Below are positions 17,952-26,610 of a stretch of DNA of 41,585 nt, piece after piece. The position numbers and the translations under genes are program-made. The DNA comes from Paracoccus ravus (GTDB lineage Bacteria; Pseudomonadota; Alphaproteobacteria; Rhodobacterales; Rhodobacteraceae): assembly GCF_004522175.1 (NCBI RefSeq), contig NZ_SDEB01000029.1:1-41585 (forward strand), read 5' to 3'. Positions within the stretch are counted from its first letter, which is position 1, and the number at the start of each line of letters is the position of its first letter. Below the pieces are notes generated by a model, which searched no databases, was not told where the DNA came from, and saw only the letters and a list, made by a program, of their open reading frames with translations.

Positions 17952-19399
17952 GACCTGATCTCCCTCCAGCGGCGATTGTCGCGATGCAGCAGGCGCAGGG
18001 CCTCCTCGGGACCGCTCGATCCGGCATCATAGGGCTCGGGACGTTTCGTGCCCCCCTCCCAATCGCCGATGATCGGATCGGTCCATGCCCAAGCCGCCTC
18101 GACCTCGTCGCCGCGCATGAACAGCGTCTGGTTGCCGCGGATCACGTCCATGATGAGCCGCTCATAGGCGTCGGGCATGTCGGTGCCATTGGCCCCGAGC
18201 GCATCGGCGAAGCTCATGTCGAGGGGAACCTGCACCAGACGCATCCCGCCCGGCCCCGGCTCCTTGATCATCACCGTCAGGTCCATGCCCTCGTTCGGCT
18301 GCAGCTTGATCACGAGCTGGTTCGAGCGCGGGCCGTCGGATTCGTCGAAGATCGAATGCGGCGGGGCCTTGAAGGTGACGACGATCTCGCTGGTGCGCGC
18401 CCGCAGCTTCTTGCCGGTGCGCAGATAGAAGGGCGTGCCCGACCAGCGCCAGTTGGCGATGCGGACCTTGAGCGCGACATAGCTTTCGGTGCGCGAATCC
18501 GGGTTGTCCACGTCCTTGAGGTAATCCGACCCGTCCACGCCGTCCCGATATTGCCCGCGCACGATATCGCCCGGCAGCAGCGGTTCGAGCGCGCGGATGA
18601 CTTTCAGCTTTTCGTCGCGCACCGCATCGGGATCGAAGTGATAGGGCGGCTCCATCGCGATCAGGCAGAGAAGCTGCATCATGTGGTTCTGGACCATGTC
18701 CCGGATCGCGCCGGAATGGTCGTAATATTCGCCGCGCCCGCCGACGCCCACGGTCTCGGCCACGGTGATCTGGACGTGATCGACATATTGCGCGTTCCAG
18801 AGCGGCTCGAAGAGCATGTTGGCGAAACGCACCGCCATCAGGTTCTGGACGGTCTCCTTGCCCAGATAGTGATCGATCCGGTAAATCTGGTTTTCCGCGA
18901 AATGCTGCGCCAGCGTGGCGTTCAAGGCACGCGCGGTCGCAAGGTCGCGGCCAAAGGGCTTTTCCACCACAATGCGGCTATTGGCATCGGCGATGCCGTG
19001 ATCGGCGAGGCGTTGGGCAATATCGCCAAACAAAGCCGGAGCGACCGAGAAATAGAAGGCATGGACGACGCCAGGCCGGATCAGCGCCTTGAGCCCGTCC
19101 CAGCCATCCGTCCCGCGCGCGTCGATCGCGACATAGCGCAGGTGGTTCAGGAAATCGTCAAGCTGGGAAAGATCGTCGCCCTTGCCCGCGAATTCGGTGA
19201 TCGCGGCCTTGGCCTCAAGGCGGAAGGCGGCGTCATCCTGCTTGGTGCGCGCGGCCCCGATGATCTGCGCCGAGGGCGGCACCTGCCCGGCCACGTAGCG
19301 CCGATACAGCCCCGGCAGGATCTTGCGATGCGCAAGGTCTCCGGTCGCCCCGAAGATCACTAGGTCGAACTCATCCACCGGAATGATGCGCGAAACCAT
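17948..19399 (-). CDS. zwf: Glucose-6-phosphate 1-dehydrogenase
   Basis: Zwf oxidises glucose-6-phosphate with NAD(P)+ and commits sugar to the Entner-Doudoroff and pentose-phosphate routes. The 483-aa product has the dinucleotide loop LVIFGATGDLAHRKILPGL near the start, VVEKPFGRDLATA, and the active-site signature RIDHYLGKE. I place the start at MVSRIIPVDEFD because GGGGAGG precedes it. Upstream in-frame ATGs at 19450 and 19537 would place the operator palindrome (19436-19449) inside the gene or run into the PIN-domain gene. It heads zwf-pgl-pgi. Confidence 0.96.
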   Translation of the reverse strand: MVSRIIPVDEFDLVIFGATGDLAHRKILPGLYRRYVAGQVPPSAQIIGAARTKQDDAAFRLEAKAAITEFAGKGDDLSQLDDFLNHLRYVAIDARGTDGWDGLKALIRPGVVHAFYFSVAPALFGDIAQRLADHGIADANSRIVVEKPFGRDLATARALNATLAQHFAENQIYRIDHYLGKETVQNLMAVRFANMLFEPLWNAQYVDHVQITVAETVGVGGRGEYYDHSGAIRDMVQNHMMQLLCLIAMEPPYHFDPDAVRDEKLKVIRALEPLLPGDIVRGQYRDGVDGSDYLKDVDNPDSRTESYVALKVRIANWRWSGTPFYLRTGKKLRARTSEIVVTFKAPPHSIFDESDGPRSNQLVIKLQPNEGMDLTVMIKEPGPGGMRLVQVPLDMSFADALGANGTDMPDAYERLIMDVIRGNQTLFMRGDEVEAAWAWTDPIIGDWEGGTKRPEPYDAGSSGPEEALRLLHRDNRRWREIRS

Positions 19400-19435
19400 C
19401 AGGCCCTCCCCGTCTTTCGGTTTCGGCTTACTGTC

Positions 19436-19449
19436 TGTTAGCGTTAACA
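19436..19449. promoter_or_regulatory. Palindromic operator in the zwf promoter
   Basis: TGTTAGCGTTAACA is a near-perfect palindrome about 40 bases upstream of the zwf start. The same 12-base core in reverse orientation, GTTAACGCTAAC, lies 33 bases before edd at 21304. The shape (GTTARCGYTAAC with a central CG) is like sites of LacI-family repressors. The regulator is not in the window. Confidence 0.65.
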
Positions 19450-19460
19450 TCAACCCCGTC

Positions 19461-20039
19461 TCACCTGTCCGCAGACTTGTGCCCATAATGCTGCATTGCA
19501 ACATCCGAGCCTGCCAGTCGTTCCATCGCCTTGGCAAGACGTGGCAGCCTTGCGCGGCGCATCAACTCCTTGCGAGACATCGCCCCGCCAGCATTTCGGG
19601 CACGCGTCTCGGTGGCGCGAACCGCATCCGCGACCGGATCGGGGTGATTCAGGTAGAACTCGCGCAGGAATTCATCGGGATGGATCGCCTGAAGGCCAAG
19701 GGCCGCAAGCGGAGCGCGCGGAAAGTCGCGCAGGTTCGCGGTGACAATGGTTTTCGCCCCCGAGGCCAGCGCCGCCTCGATCACATGGCGGTCGGCATCA
19801 TCGGGCAGATCCAGCCCTTCGGCCCCGCCCGAGGGCGAGACCGAGGCTTTCGGAAAACGATCCTGCAGCAGCGCGATCTCGACGCCGGCGGACAGGCCCT
19901 GCCGCCCGGCGGCGATGCGCCATTCGTCGAGGATGCGCTGCGACCAGACCGGCTGGAACAGCCCCGCCCCCGCGACATCGGCGAGGATCTCCCTCAGCAC
20001 GGTCGGGAAAAGGACGCAGGCGTCCAGGACCGCCTTCAT
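19461..20039 (-). CDS. PIN-domain protein (RSP_2648-type)
   Basis: The 192-aa product starts MKAVLDACVLFPTVLREIL, a PIN-fold first strand with the conserved metal-binding aspartate (D6). It continues with LPDDADRHVIEAALASGAKTIVTANLRDFP, which holds the second acidic cluster (DDADRH) and the TAN-x-DF motif. PIN proteins are Mg-dependent ribonucleases, often VapC toxins, but this one has no antitoxin gene beside it. It is coupled to rlmI by an ATGA overlap, so it reads as a housekeeping-linked relative, possibly acting on RNA. I recall this subfamily as conserved in Rhodobacteraceae in this place. Substrate unknown. Confidence 0.85.
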   Translation of the reverse strand: MKAVLDACVLFPTVLREILADVAGAGLFQPVWSQRILDEWRIAAGRQGLSAGVEIALLQDRFPKASVSPSGGAEGLDLPDDADRHVIEAALASGAKTIVTANLRDFPRAPLAALGLQAIHPDEFLREFYLNHPDPVADAVRATETRARNAGGAMSRKELMRRARLPRLAKAMERLAGSDVAMQHYGHKSADR

Positions 20040-21232
20040 CCGTCGAGCCGGAAGAACAGCGCCTTGAGATAGCCGGTCTCGGCCAGTTGCGGCAGCGTCG
20101 GATGGTCCGGCCCGGCCTGGCCGCTATGCAGAAGCTGCATCCGGCGGCCACCGCGGCCGATGCCGCGCGCGCTGGCATTGCGGAAAGCGGTCAGATCGGC
20201 GGCATGGCTGCACGAGCAAAGCCCCAGATAGCCGCCCGGCGCGACCAAAGGCGCTGCCATTTTGGCCACCCGCTCATAGGCGCGCAGACCTTTTTCCAGC
20301 GCCTGCTTCGAGGGCGCGAAGGCGGGCGGATCGCAGATCACCACGTCGAATTGTGCGCCCTCTTCCAGCAGAGCCTCCATCTGGTCGAAAGCATCGCCCT
20401 GACGGGTGGTCAGCCGGTCCTCGGCCCCCATCGCCTTTGCTCCGCCACGCGCCAGTTCCAGCGCCGCAGCCGAGCCATCGACGCAAGTGGCCGAGACCGC
20501 GCCCGCAGCCAGCGCCGCAAGGCCGAAGCCGCCGACATGCGAGAACACGTCCAGCACCCGCGCGCCCTTGGCGAGGCGCTGACCGAAGGCGTGGTTCGGG
20601 CGCTGGTCATAGAAGAGGCCGGTTTTCTGCCCCTGAGTCAGATCGGCGAGATAGGTCGCCCCGTTCATCGGCACTTCGATCGGGCCATCGACCGCGCCGG
20701 ACAGGACTTCCATCCGCTCGGTCAGGCCCTCGAGGCCGCGCACGCGCCCCTGGCCGTTCAGGATCACCGTCGAGACGCCTGTGACATCGCGCAGGGCAGC
20801 GGCCAGGTCCTCGATCATGCGCTCGGCCCAGGCGGCGTTCGGCTGGATCACGGCGGCATCGCCGAAACGGTCGATGATCACGCCGGGAAGGCCGTCAGCC
20901 TCGGCATGGATCAGCCGGTAGAAGGGCTGGTCGAACAGGCGCGAGCGCATCTCAAGCGCGCGCTTCAGGCGCAGGGCGATCCAGTCGCGGGTGATATGAA
21001 CCTCGGGATCGGGGTCCATCATCCGGGCGATGATCTTGGAATTCGGATTGACCGTGACCAGACCCATCGGGCGGCGCTCGGCATCTTCGAGAATGGCGAA
21101 GCTGCCCGGCGCGATGGCGCGGGTTCGGCGGTCGGTGACAAGCTCGTCCTCGAAGACCCAGGGGAAACCGTGACGGATTGCCTGGGGCTTGGATTTGGGA
21201 CGCAGGCGGATGATGGGCAGATCAGCGGTCAT
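20036..21232 (-). CDS. rlmI: Class I rRNA large-subunit methyltransferase (RlmI type)
   Basis: The 398-aa protein has an N-terminal PUA RNA-binding domain (residues about 1-85: PIIRLRPKSKPQAIRHGFPWVFEDEL), a central EEHEE-like region and a C-terminal Rossmann SAM-methyltransferase. The latter shows VLDVFSHVGGFGLAALAAGA (motif I) and VVICDPPAFAPSK (motif IV). RlmI methylates C5 of a cytidine in 23S rRNA; the exact target here is inferred from family membership. It is the first gene of a two-gene unit with the PIN protein. It diverges from edd across a 115-base gap that holds the GTTAACGCTAAC operator. Confidence 0.9.
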   Translation of the reverse strand: MTADLPIIRLRPKSKPQAIRHGFPWVFEDELVTDRRTRAIAPGSFAILEDAERRPMGLVTVNPNSKIIARMMDPDPEVHITRDWIALRLKRALEMRSRLFDQPFYRLIHAEADGLPGVIIDRFGDAAVIQPNAAWAERMIEDLAAALRDVTGVSTVILNGQGRVRGLEGLTERMEVLSGAVDGPIEVPMNGATYLADLTQGQKTGLFYDQRPNHAFGQRLAKGARVLDVFSHVGGFGLAALAAGAVSATCVDGSAAALELARGGAKAMGAEDRLTTRQGDAFDQMEALLEEGAQFDVVICDPPAFAPSKQALEKGLRAYERVAKMAAPLVAPGGYLGLCSCSHAADLTAFRNASARGIGRGGRRMQLLHSGQAGPDHPTLPQLAETGYLKALFFRLDG

Positions 21233-21303
21233 TGCGGGCCTCGTGTGAATTGCGCAGGATTGCCACTTTGGCGCGTTTTGGGCAAGAGCGGGCCAGTTGA
21301 ACC

Positions 21304-21315
21304 GTTAACGCTAAC
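21304..21315. promoter_or_regulatory. Palindromic operator in the edd promoter
   Basis: GTTAACGCTAAC, the reverse complement of the core found before zwf, lies 33 bases upstream of the edd start. This suggests one regulator for both transcription units. Confidence 0.65.
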
Positions 21316-21347
21316 GATCTATATCTCCGATCAGGAGGACGCCAGCC

Positions 21348-23150
21348 ATGACCCTGCACGCCACCCTTGAGCGCGTAACCGACCGCATCCGTGAACGCTC
21401 GGTGGAAAGCCGCGCCGCCTATCTGGCCAAGATCGCCCGCGCCGCCGAGGACGGCCCGCGCCGCGCGCATCTGTCCTGCGGCAACCAGGCCCATGCCTAT
21501 GCGGCCATGCCCGACAAGCAGGACTTCGCCGAGACCCGCAAGCCGAATATCGGAATCGTCACCGCTTACAATGACATGCTCTCGGCGCATCAGCCTTACG
21601 AACGTTATCCCGAGCTGATCCGCCGCGCCGCCCATGCCGCAGGCGCCACCGCGCAGGTCGCGGGCGGCGTGCCCGCCATGTGCGATGGCGTGACGCAGGG
21701 CCGCGCCGGGATGGAGCTTTCGCTGTTCTCCCGCGACGTGATTGCCTTGGCCACGGGAGTCGCGCTGTCCCATGACACGTTCGACGCGGCGCTCTATCTC
21801 GGCGTCTGCGACAAGATCGTGCCCGGCCTCATCATCGCCGCCGCGACTTTTGGCCACATCCCTGCGGTTTTCGTCCCGGCAGGACCGATGCCCTCGGGCC
21901 TGCCCAACGACGAGAAATCCCGCGTCCGCCAGCAATTCGCCACCGGCGAGGTCGGGCGCGAGGCGCTGATGGCCGCCGAGATGGCGAGCTATCACAGCCC
22001 CGGCACCTGCACCTTCTACGGCACGGCGAATTCGAACCAGATGCTGATGGAATTCATGGGCCTGCATCTACCGGGATCGAGTTTCGTCAATCCTAACACC
22101 CCCCTGCGCGAAGCGCTGACGCAAGCTGCAGTCACGCGCGCGGCGGGGATCACGCGGCTGGGCAACGATTACCTGCCCGCCGGAGAGGTTCTGGACGAGC
22201 GGGCCTTCGTCAACGGGATCGTCGGGCTGATGGCGACGGGGGGCTCGACCAACCTGATCCTGCACCTGCCCGCCATGGCGCGCGCCGCAGGGGTATTGCT
22301 GGATTTGCAGGATTTCCATGATCTGTCGGAAAACGTGCCGCTGATGGCGCGGGTCTATCCGAACGGCCTGGCCGATGTGAACCATTTCCACGCAGCAGGG
22401 GGCCTAGGCTTCATGATCGGGCGGCTTCTCGATGCCGGGCTGCTCCATGCCGATGTCAAGACAATCGCGGGCGGCGGCCTCGATCTTTACGCACAAGAGC
22501 CGCAATTGCGCGCGGGCCAGATCCATTGGGTCGAGGGCGCAAGCACCTCGCTCAATGACAAGATCCTGCGCCCGGCCAGCGATCCCTTTGCTCCGACCGG
22601 CGGGCTGAAGCAGCTGTCGGGCAATCTGGGCCGGGGCGTGATCAAGGTCTCGGCAGTCGCCCCCGAGCGTCATGTGATCGAGGCCCCTGCCCGGGTCTTT
22701 TCCGATCAGGATGAGGTCAAGGCCGCCTTCAAGCGCGGCGAATTCACCGAGGACACGATCGTTGTGGTCCGTTTCCAAGGCCCCCGCGCGAATGGGATGC
22801 CTGAACTGCATTCGCTGACCCCGACGCTGGCCGTTCTGCAGGATCGCGGACTGCGGGTCGCACTGGTCACGGATGGACGCATGTCCGGTGCCTCGGGCAA
22901 GGTGCCTGCGGCCATCCATGTGTCGCCCGAGGCGGCAGATGGCGGGGCGCTGGCCCTGCTGCGCGACGGCGACAGGCTGCGTCTTGATGCCGTCGCAGGC
23001 ACGCTCGAATGCCTCGAACCCGACCTGACGAGTCGCGCGCCGGCATCTTTCGATCCGCGCCCCTCGGCCGAGGGCATGGGGCGCGAATTATTCGCCGCCT
23101 TCCGCGCCCATGTCGGCCCGGCGACCCAAGGTGCTGCGGTGGTGGTCTAA
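21348..23150 (+). CDS. edd: Phosphogluconate dehydratase
   Basis: Edd dehydrates 6-phosphogluconate to KDPG, the committed step of the Entner-Doudoroff pathway. The 600-aa product has the family's Fe-S ligand blocks [13 protein letters not shown] and [14 protein letters not shown], the cysteine in [16 protein letters not shown], and the substrate block [20 protein letters not shown] near 507-526. Length matches Edd rather than IlvD. GGAGGACG precedes the start. It reads towards the PAS gene with a 13-base gap between convergent stops. KDPG aldolase (eda), its usual partner, is not found in the window. Confidence 0.97.
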   Translation: MTLHATLERVTDRIRERSVESRAAYLAKIARAAEDGPRRAHLSCGNQAHAYAAMPDKQDFAETRKPNIGIVTAYNDMLSAHQPYERYPELIRRAAHAAGATAQVAGGVPAMCDGVTQGRAGMELSLFSRDVIALATGVALSHDTFDAALYLGVCDKIVPGLIIAAATFGHIPAVFVPAGPMPSGLPNDEKSRVRQQFATGEVGREALMAAEMASYHSPGTCTFYGTANSNQMLMEFMGLHLPGSSFVNPNTPLREALTQAAVTRAAGITRLGNDYLPAGEVLDERAFVNGIVGLMATGGSTNLILHLPAMARAAGVLLDLQDFHDLSENVPLMARVYPNGLADVNHFHAAGGLGFMIGRLLDAGLLHADVKTIAGGGLDLYAQEPQLRAGQIHWVEGASTSLNDKILRPASDPFAPTGGLKQLSGNLGRGVIKVSAVAPERHVIEAPARVFSDQDEVKAAFKRGEFTEDTIVVVRFQGPRANGMPELHSLTPTLAVLQDRGLRVALVTDGRMSGASGKVPAAIHVSPEAADGGALALLRDGDRLRLDAVAGTLECLEPDLTSRAPASFDPRPSAEGMGRELFAAFRAHVGPATQGAAVVV

Positions 23151-23163
23151 ATGCCCCCGCGCA

Positions 23164-23667
23164 TCAATGCGTGACCAGCCGCAGATGGCATGCACCTCGG
23201 CCCGAGGTCGCGGTCACATCTGCCCGGACAGGGGAAGGAACGGGAACGCGGCGTCCCGGGTTCTGGACATGCGCCAATTCGACGATCCCGCCGCTGTCCT
23301 CCGGCTTGGCCAGCACCATGCGCAGCCGGGCCTGGCCGGTGCCGTCATCCAGCGGGATAACCCGCGCATCGACCCGAAACCGGCGTCCGGATTTCGTGAC
23401 ATGGGCGAGTTCGGGCAGATGCGCCGCGCCACATGGCGGCAGGTCCAGCAAGTCGCCCAGCCGTCCCGCACAACGCTCGGCATGATCGAGAAGCAGCCAG
23501 ACCGGTCGGCCGATGAGGTCCTGCCGCTCGAAGCCGGTCAGGCGCAGATAGGACCGGTTGATCGCGACAATGCACCCCACCTGATCCAGAACGAGTATCG
23601 CGCGATGGGTCCGCAGCACCTGCAGGGCGGCGTCAAAGCCCTCATGAAACGAGATGATGTCCGACAT
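23164..23667 (-). CDS. PAS-domain protein
   Basis: The 167-aa cytoplasmic protein is a single PAS domain: AILVLDQVGCIVAINRSYLRLTGF, then QDLIGRPVWLLL, a short insert, and HVTKSGRRFRVDARVIPLDDG. The tail is basic with a few cysteine and histidine residues. There is no histidine-kinase, GGDEF or other output domain, so it must act by contact with a partner if it signals at all. Nothing adjacent suggests the partner. PAS assignment is by pattern; ligand unknown. Confidence 0.8.
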   Translation of the reverse strand: MSDIISFHEGFDAALQVLRTHRAILVLDQVGCIVAINRSYLRLTGFERQDLIGRPVWLLLDHAERCAGRLGDLLDLPPCGAAHLPELAHVTKSGRRFRVDARVIPLDDGTGQARLRMVLAKPEDSGGIVELAHVQNPGRRVPVPSPVRADVTATSGRGACHLRLVTH

Positions 23668-23721
23668 GCTAGAACTCCCTCCGGCTGGGACAGGACATAA
23701 GCCAGAGAGCCTAAGATTTGG

Positions 23722-24201
23722 TTAGCGCTGCATCGACATCATCGCCGGCTCGGTCGGCGGGCCGAACCGGTCAAGCAGCCGGTCGCGGATCTGGTCGCGA
23801 ATCTGACGATAAAGCGCCAGCCGCGCCTCGCGCCCCTCCGCCAGCCCGGTCGGATCCATGATCGGCCAGTACTCGACCTCGAGATGCGCGATCCGGGTCA
23901 GTTCCAGCGCCTGCCGCTGGCTCGCGGGGGACAGCGCCACGACCAGATCGAAACTGCCCAGATCGTCGCCCCATTCGCGCATTTCATCGAAGGAACGCGA
24001 GCGGTGCTTGGAGATCTCGACGCCGATCTCCTTGCAGACGGCGATGGCGAAACCGTCCACTTCCATATCGTTCTTGACGCCTGCCGACTGTACATAGGCG
24101 GCGCGGCCGTAAAAGGCCTTCATCATTCCCTCGGCCATCGGAGACCGGATGGCGTTGTGATCGCAGCAGAACAGCACCGAATGGGGGATCGGCCCGGCCA
24201 A
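23722..24201 (-). CDS. Low-molecular-weight protein-tyrosine-phosphatase family protein
   Basis: The 159-aa product has the LMW-PTP fold signature VLFCCDHNAIRSPMAEGMMKAF. The C-X5-R loop is intact (C13 to R19), but the usual GN is replaced by HN and the second loop cysteine by isoleucine. The acid loop is present as YWPIMDPTG. The family removes phosphate from tyrosine or reduces arsenate; the altered loop leaves the activity open. It begins with TTG, preceded at good spacing by GGAG, 3 bases beyond the stop of the UPF0262 gene. It is therefore the last gene of hisD-UPF0262-LMWP. Confidence 0.85.
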   Translation of the reverse strand: MAGPIPHSVLFCCDHNAIRSPMAEGMMKAFYGRAAYVQSAGVKNDMEVDGFAIAVCKEIGVEISKHRSRSFDEMREWGDDLGSFDLVVALSPASQRQALELTRIAHLEVEYWPIMDPTGLAEGREARLALYRQIRDQIRDRLLDRFGPPTEPAMMSMQR

Positions 24202-24204
24202 GTG

Positions 24205-24687
24205 TCACTCCGGAATGAGGGCGCAAATCAGGGTGAAGAGCCTGCGCGAGGTGTCGATATCAATCACGGCCTTGCCTTGCAGCCGCTCTTGAAGTGTGCG
24301 CGCGCCTTCATTGTGGATGCCCCGGCGGGCCATGTCGATGGCCTCGATCTGAGCGGGCGGCAGGCGCTTGACCGCGTCGAAATAGCTTGCGCAGATCTGG
24401 AAGTAATCCTTGACGGTCTGACGAAACGGGCCGAGCGCCAGATGGAACTCGGCCACGCGCTCGCCCGCTTCGGTCGCGATGTCAAAGACCAGTCGGCGGT
24501 CGCGCACCGCCAGAACCAGCGCATAGGGGCCAAGCGGCGGGGCGATGCCGTCTCGTCCCGGCAGGGTGAAGCTGTTGTCCTCGAGCAGGTCAAAGACCGC
24601 CACGCGGCGGTCCTGCTCCATTTCCGGCGACGGCGGCGGCTGGGCGCTGTCATCGATCTCGATGCGGCAGATCCGGCCCGTCGTCAT
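24205..24687 (-). CDS. UPF0262 family protein
   Basis: The 160-aa protein starts MTTGRICRIEIDDSAQ and has the conserved C-terminal part QTVKDYFQICASYFDAVKRL and DMARRGIHNEGARTLQERL, recognisable as the alphaproteobacterial UPF0262 family. Function is unknown. Its ATG overlaps the hisD stop (ATGA), and the phosphatase-family gene follows after 3 bases. The conserved hisD-UPF0262-LMW phosphatase order suggests a shared but undefined role. Confidence 0.88.
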   Translation of the reverse strand: MTTGRICRIEIDDSAQPPPSPEMEQDRRVAVFDLLEDNSFTLPGRDGIAPPLGPYALVLAVRDRRLVFDIATEAGERVAEFHLALGPFRQTVKDYFQICASYFDAVKRLPPAQIEAIDMARRGIHNEGARTLQERLQGKAVIDIDTSRRLFTLICALIPE

Positions 24688-25994
24688 TGCCCGGCCAGGT
24701 TCAACATGCGCAGGCGCGCCGCCACCGATTCACCATGCGCCGACAGCCCTTCCGAGGCCGCGAGCCGTACCGCCGAGGGGCCGATCGCACCCAGAGCCTC
24801 GGGCGAGAGCCGGGCGATCGTCGTGCGCTTCAGGAAATCCGCGACCGACAGGCCCGACGAGAATCGCGCCGAACGCGCCGTCGGCAAGACATGGTTCGGG
24901 CCGCTGACATAGTCGCCGACCGCCTCGGGGGTCCAGCCGCCAAGGAAGATTGCCCCGGCATGGCGGGTCCTTTGGGCCAGCGCCTCGGGATCGTCGACGC
25001 AAAGCTCCAGATGCTCGGGCGCGATGCGGTCCGAGAGCGCCGCTGCTTCATCGAGATCTCGCGTCACGATCACCGTGCCGTAATCGCGCCAGCTCGCCCC
25101 GGCCACGGCGGCGCGCGGCAGCGTGGGCAGCAGGCGCTCGACCTCGGCCACCACCGCCGCGGCCAGCGCGGCATCGGGGGTGATCAGGATCGACTGGGCG
25201 TCGGCATCATGCTCGGCCTGCGCGAGCAGGTCCAGCGCCAGCCATTCCGGGTTCTGCGCACCATCGGCGATGATCAACACCTCGGAGGGGCCAGCGATCA
25301 TGTCGATCCCGACGCGGCCAAAGACATGGCGCTTGGCCGCCGCGACATAGGCATTGCCCGGTCCGGTGATCTTGTCGACCGGGCGGATGGTTTCGGTGCC
25401 GTAAGCCATGGCCGCGATCGCCTGCGCGCCGCCGATGCGATAGATTTCATCGACCCCGGCCAGTTCGGCGGCCAGCAGGACCAGCGGATTGACCACGCCA
25501 TCCGGCGTCGGCACGCAGATGACCAGACGCTCGACCCCGGCGACGCGCGCCGGAATGGCATTCATCAGCACCGAGGAGGGATAGCTCGCCTGCCCCCCCG
25601 GCACGTAGAGCCCCGCCGCCGAGACCGGCGTCCAGCGCCAGCCGAGCGTCGCGCCCTCGGGATCGGTCCATTGCATGTCTTCGGGCATCTGGCGGGCGTG
25701 ATAGGCGCGGATGCGCTCCGCCGCCATGGTCAGCGCCGCGCGATCCTCGGGCGAGACTTTTTCCACCTCGGCGGCGATCTCGGCCTTGGAGAAGGCCAGC
25801 GTCTCAGGGGTCAGCGCCAGCCGGTCGAAGCGCCCGGTCAGGTCGCAAAGCGCCTCGTTCCCGCGTTCGCGGACATCGGCGATGATGGCCATGACCGCGT
25901 CATTCACATCCACCGCATCCTCGCGCTTCATCGACAGGACTTCGGTGAAACGCTGCTCGAAATCGGGTTGGGACGTCGTCAGATGGATCGGCAT
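24684..25994 (-). CDS. hisD: Histidinol dehydrogenase
   Basis: HisD performs the last two oxidations of histidine synthesis, histidinol to histidine, using NAD+ and a zinc ion. The 436-aa product has GLYVPGGQASYPSSVLMNAIPA, RIGGAQAIAAMAYGTETI, KITGPGNAYVAAAKRHVFG and the zinc/catalytic region IAGPSEVLIIADG through LLAQAEHDADAQ. APEHLEL and SGLSVADFLKRTT follow. I start it at MPIHLTTSQPDFEQ; the 18 residues encoded upstream are not family-like. It is separate from the hisS-hisZ-hisG operon, as is usual in this group. Confidence 0.96.
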   Translation of the reverse strand: MPIHLTTSQPDFEQRFTEVLSMKREDAVDVNDAVMAIIADVRERGNEALCDLTGRFDRLALTPETLAFSKAEIAAEVEKVSPEDRAALTMAAERIRAYHARQMPEDMQWTDPEGATLGWRWTPVSAAGLYVPGGQASYPSSVLMNAIPARVAGVERLVICVPTPDGVVNPLVLLAAELAGVDEIYRIGGAQAIAAMAYGTETIRPVDKITGPGNAYVAAAKRHVFGRVGIDMIAGPSEVLIIADGAQNPEWLALDLLAQAEHDADAQSILITPDAALAAAVVAEVERLLPTLPRAAVAGASWRDYGTVIVTRDLDEAAALSDRIAPEHLELCVDDPEALAQRTRHAGAIFLGGWTPEAVGDYVSGPNHVLPTARSARFSSGLSVADFLKRTTIARLSPEALGAIGPSAVRLAASEGLSAHGESVAARLRMLNLAGQ

Positions 25995-26130
25995 GGCCAC
26001 GCTCGCGGATAATGGGACCTTGTTAGAGCCTGCCCGGAAGCGGCTCAAGCCGTCTTCGCGGACAGGTTCGGGTCCGGGATTGTCGTCACTTGGCCCGCGC
26101 AGATTTCAGGCAGATGCACGGGCCCGCCGG

Positions 26131-26610
26131 TCAATCGGCGGGATGTTCGGGCTGGCGGCGCGAGGGGGCGATATAGGGCCGCGTCACGTCGCGCAATTCG
26201 ACATTCAGGCATTCGGCCTCGACTGCAAGGGTCCCGTCGCCCGCGAATTCCAGCAGCAGGCGGCCCGCGCCATCCTCGCCCGGCACCCATTTCAGCGCCA
26301 GAAGTTCAAGGATCAGATCCAGATCGGCCCGGTCGATGCCGTCGCTCTGGACGCGCCGCACATCCGAGATCAGCAGCACCGCCCGCACCCGCTCATAAGG
26401 GCGCTCGGCAGCGCGTGCGCCTTCGGCATCCTCCCAACGGAAGCGGTTGATGAGCAGCGCCAATTGGCGGTGGCGCATGTCATAGGAAATCTCGGTGACG
26501 GGCAGGATGGAATCCTGCACCAAGGCCGAGATTACCGTCAGATCATCCATATCCGCGGCGGCCAGCGCCAGTGGTGCCGGATCGGCATCCGTGAAACGTG
26601 CATCACTCAT
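26131..26610 (-). CDS. DUF2948 family protein
   Basis: The 159-aa product starts [18 protein letters not shown] and contains the family blocks [32 protein letters not shown] and [19 protein letters not shown]. Function is unknown. Its start lies inside the end of murA (8-base overlap), so translation is coupled. The order small protein-murA-DUF2948 is one I associate with Rhodobacteraceae. Longer upstream frames are shadows of murA. Confidence 0.87.
   Translation of the reverse strand: MSDARFTDADPAPLALAAADMDDLTVISALVQDSILPVTEISYDMRHRQLALLINRFRWEDAEGARAAERPYERVRAVLLISDVRRVQSDGIDRADLDLILELLALKWVPGEDGAGRLLLEFAGDGTLAVEAECLNVELRDVTRPYIAPSRRQPEHPAD

Noticed and set aside
19461..20039. PIN-domain gene as half of a toxin-antitoxin pair
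   Set aside because: No antitoxin ORF adjoins it; the upstream coupled gene is rlmI.
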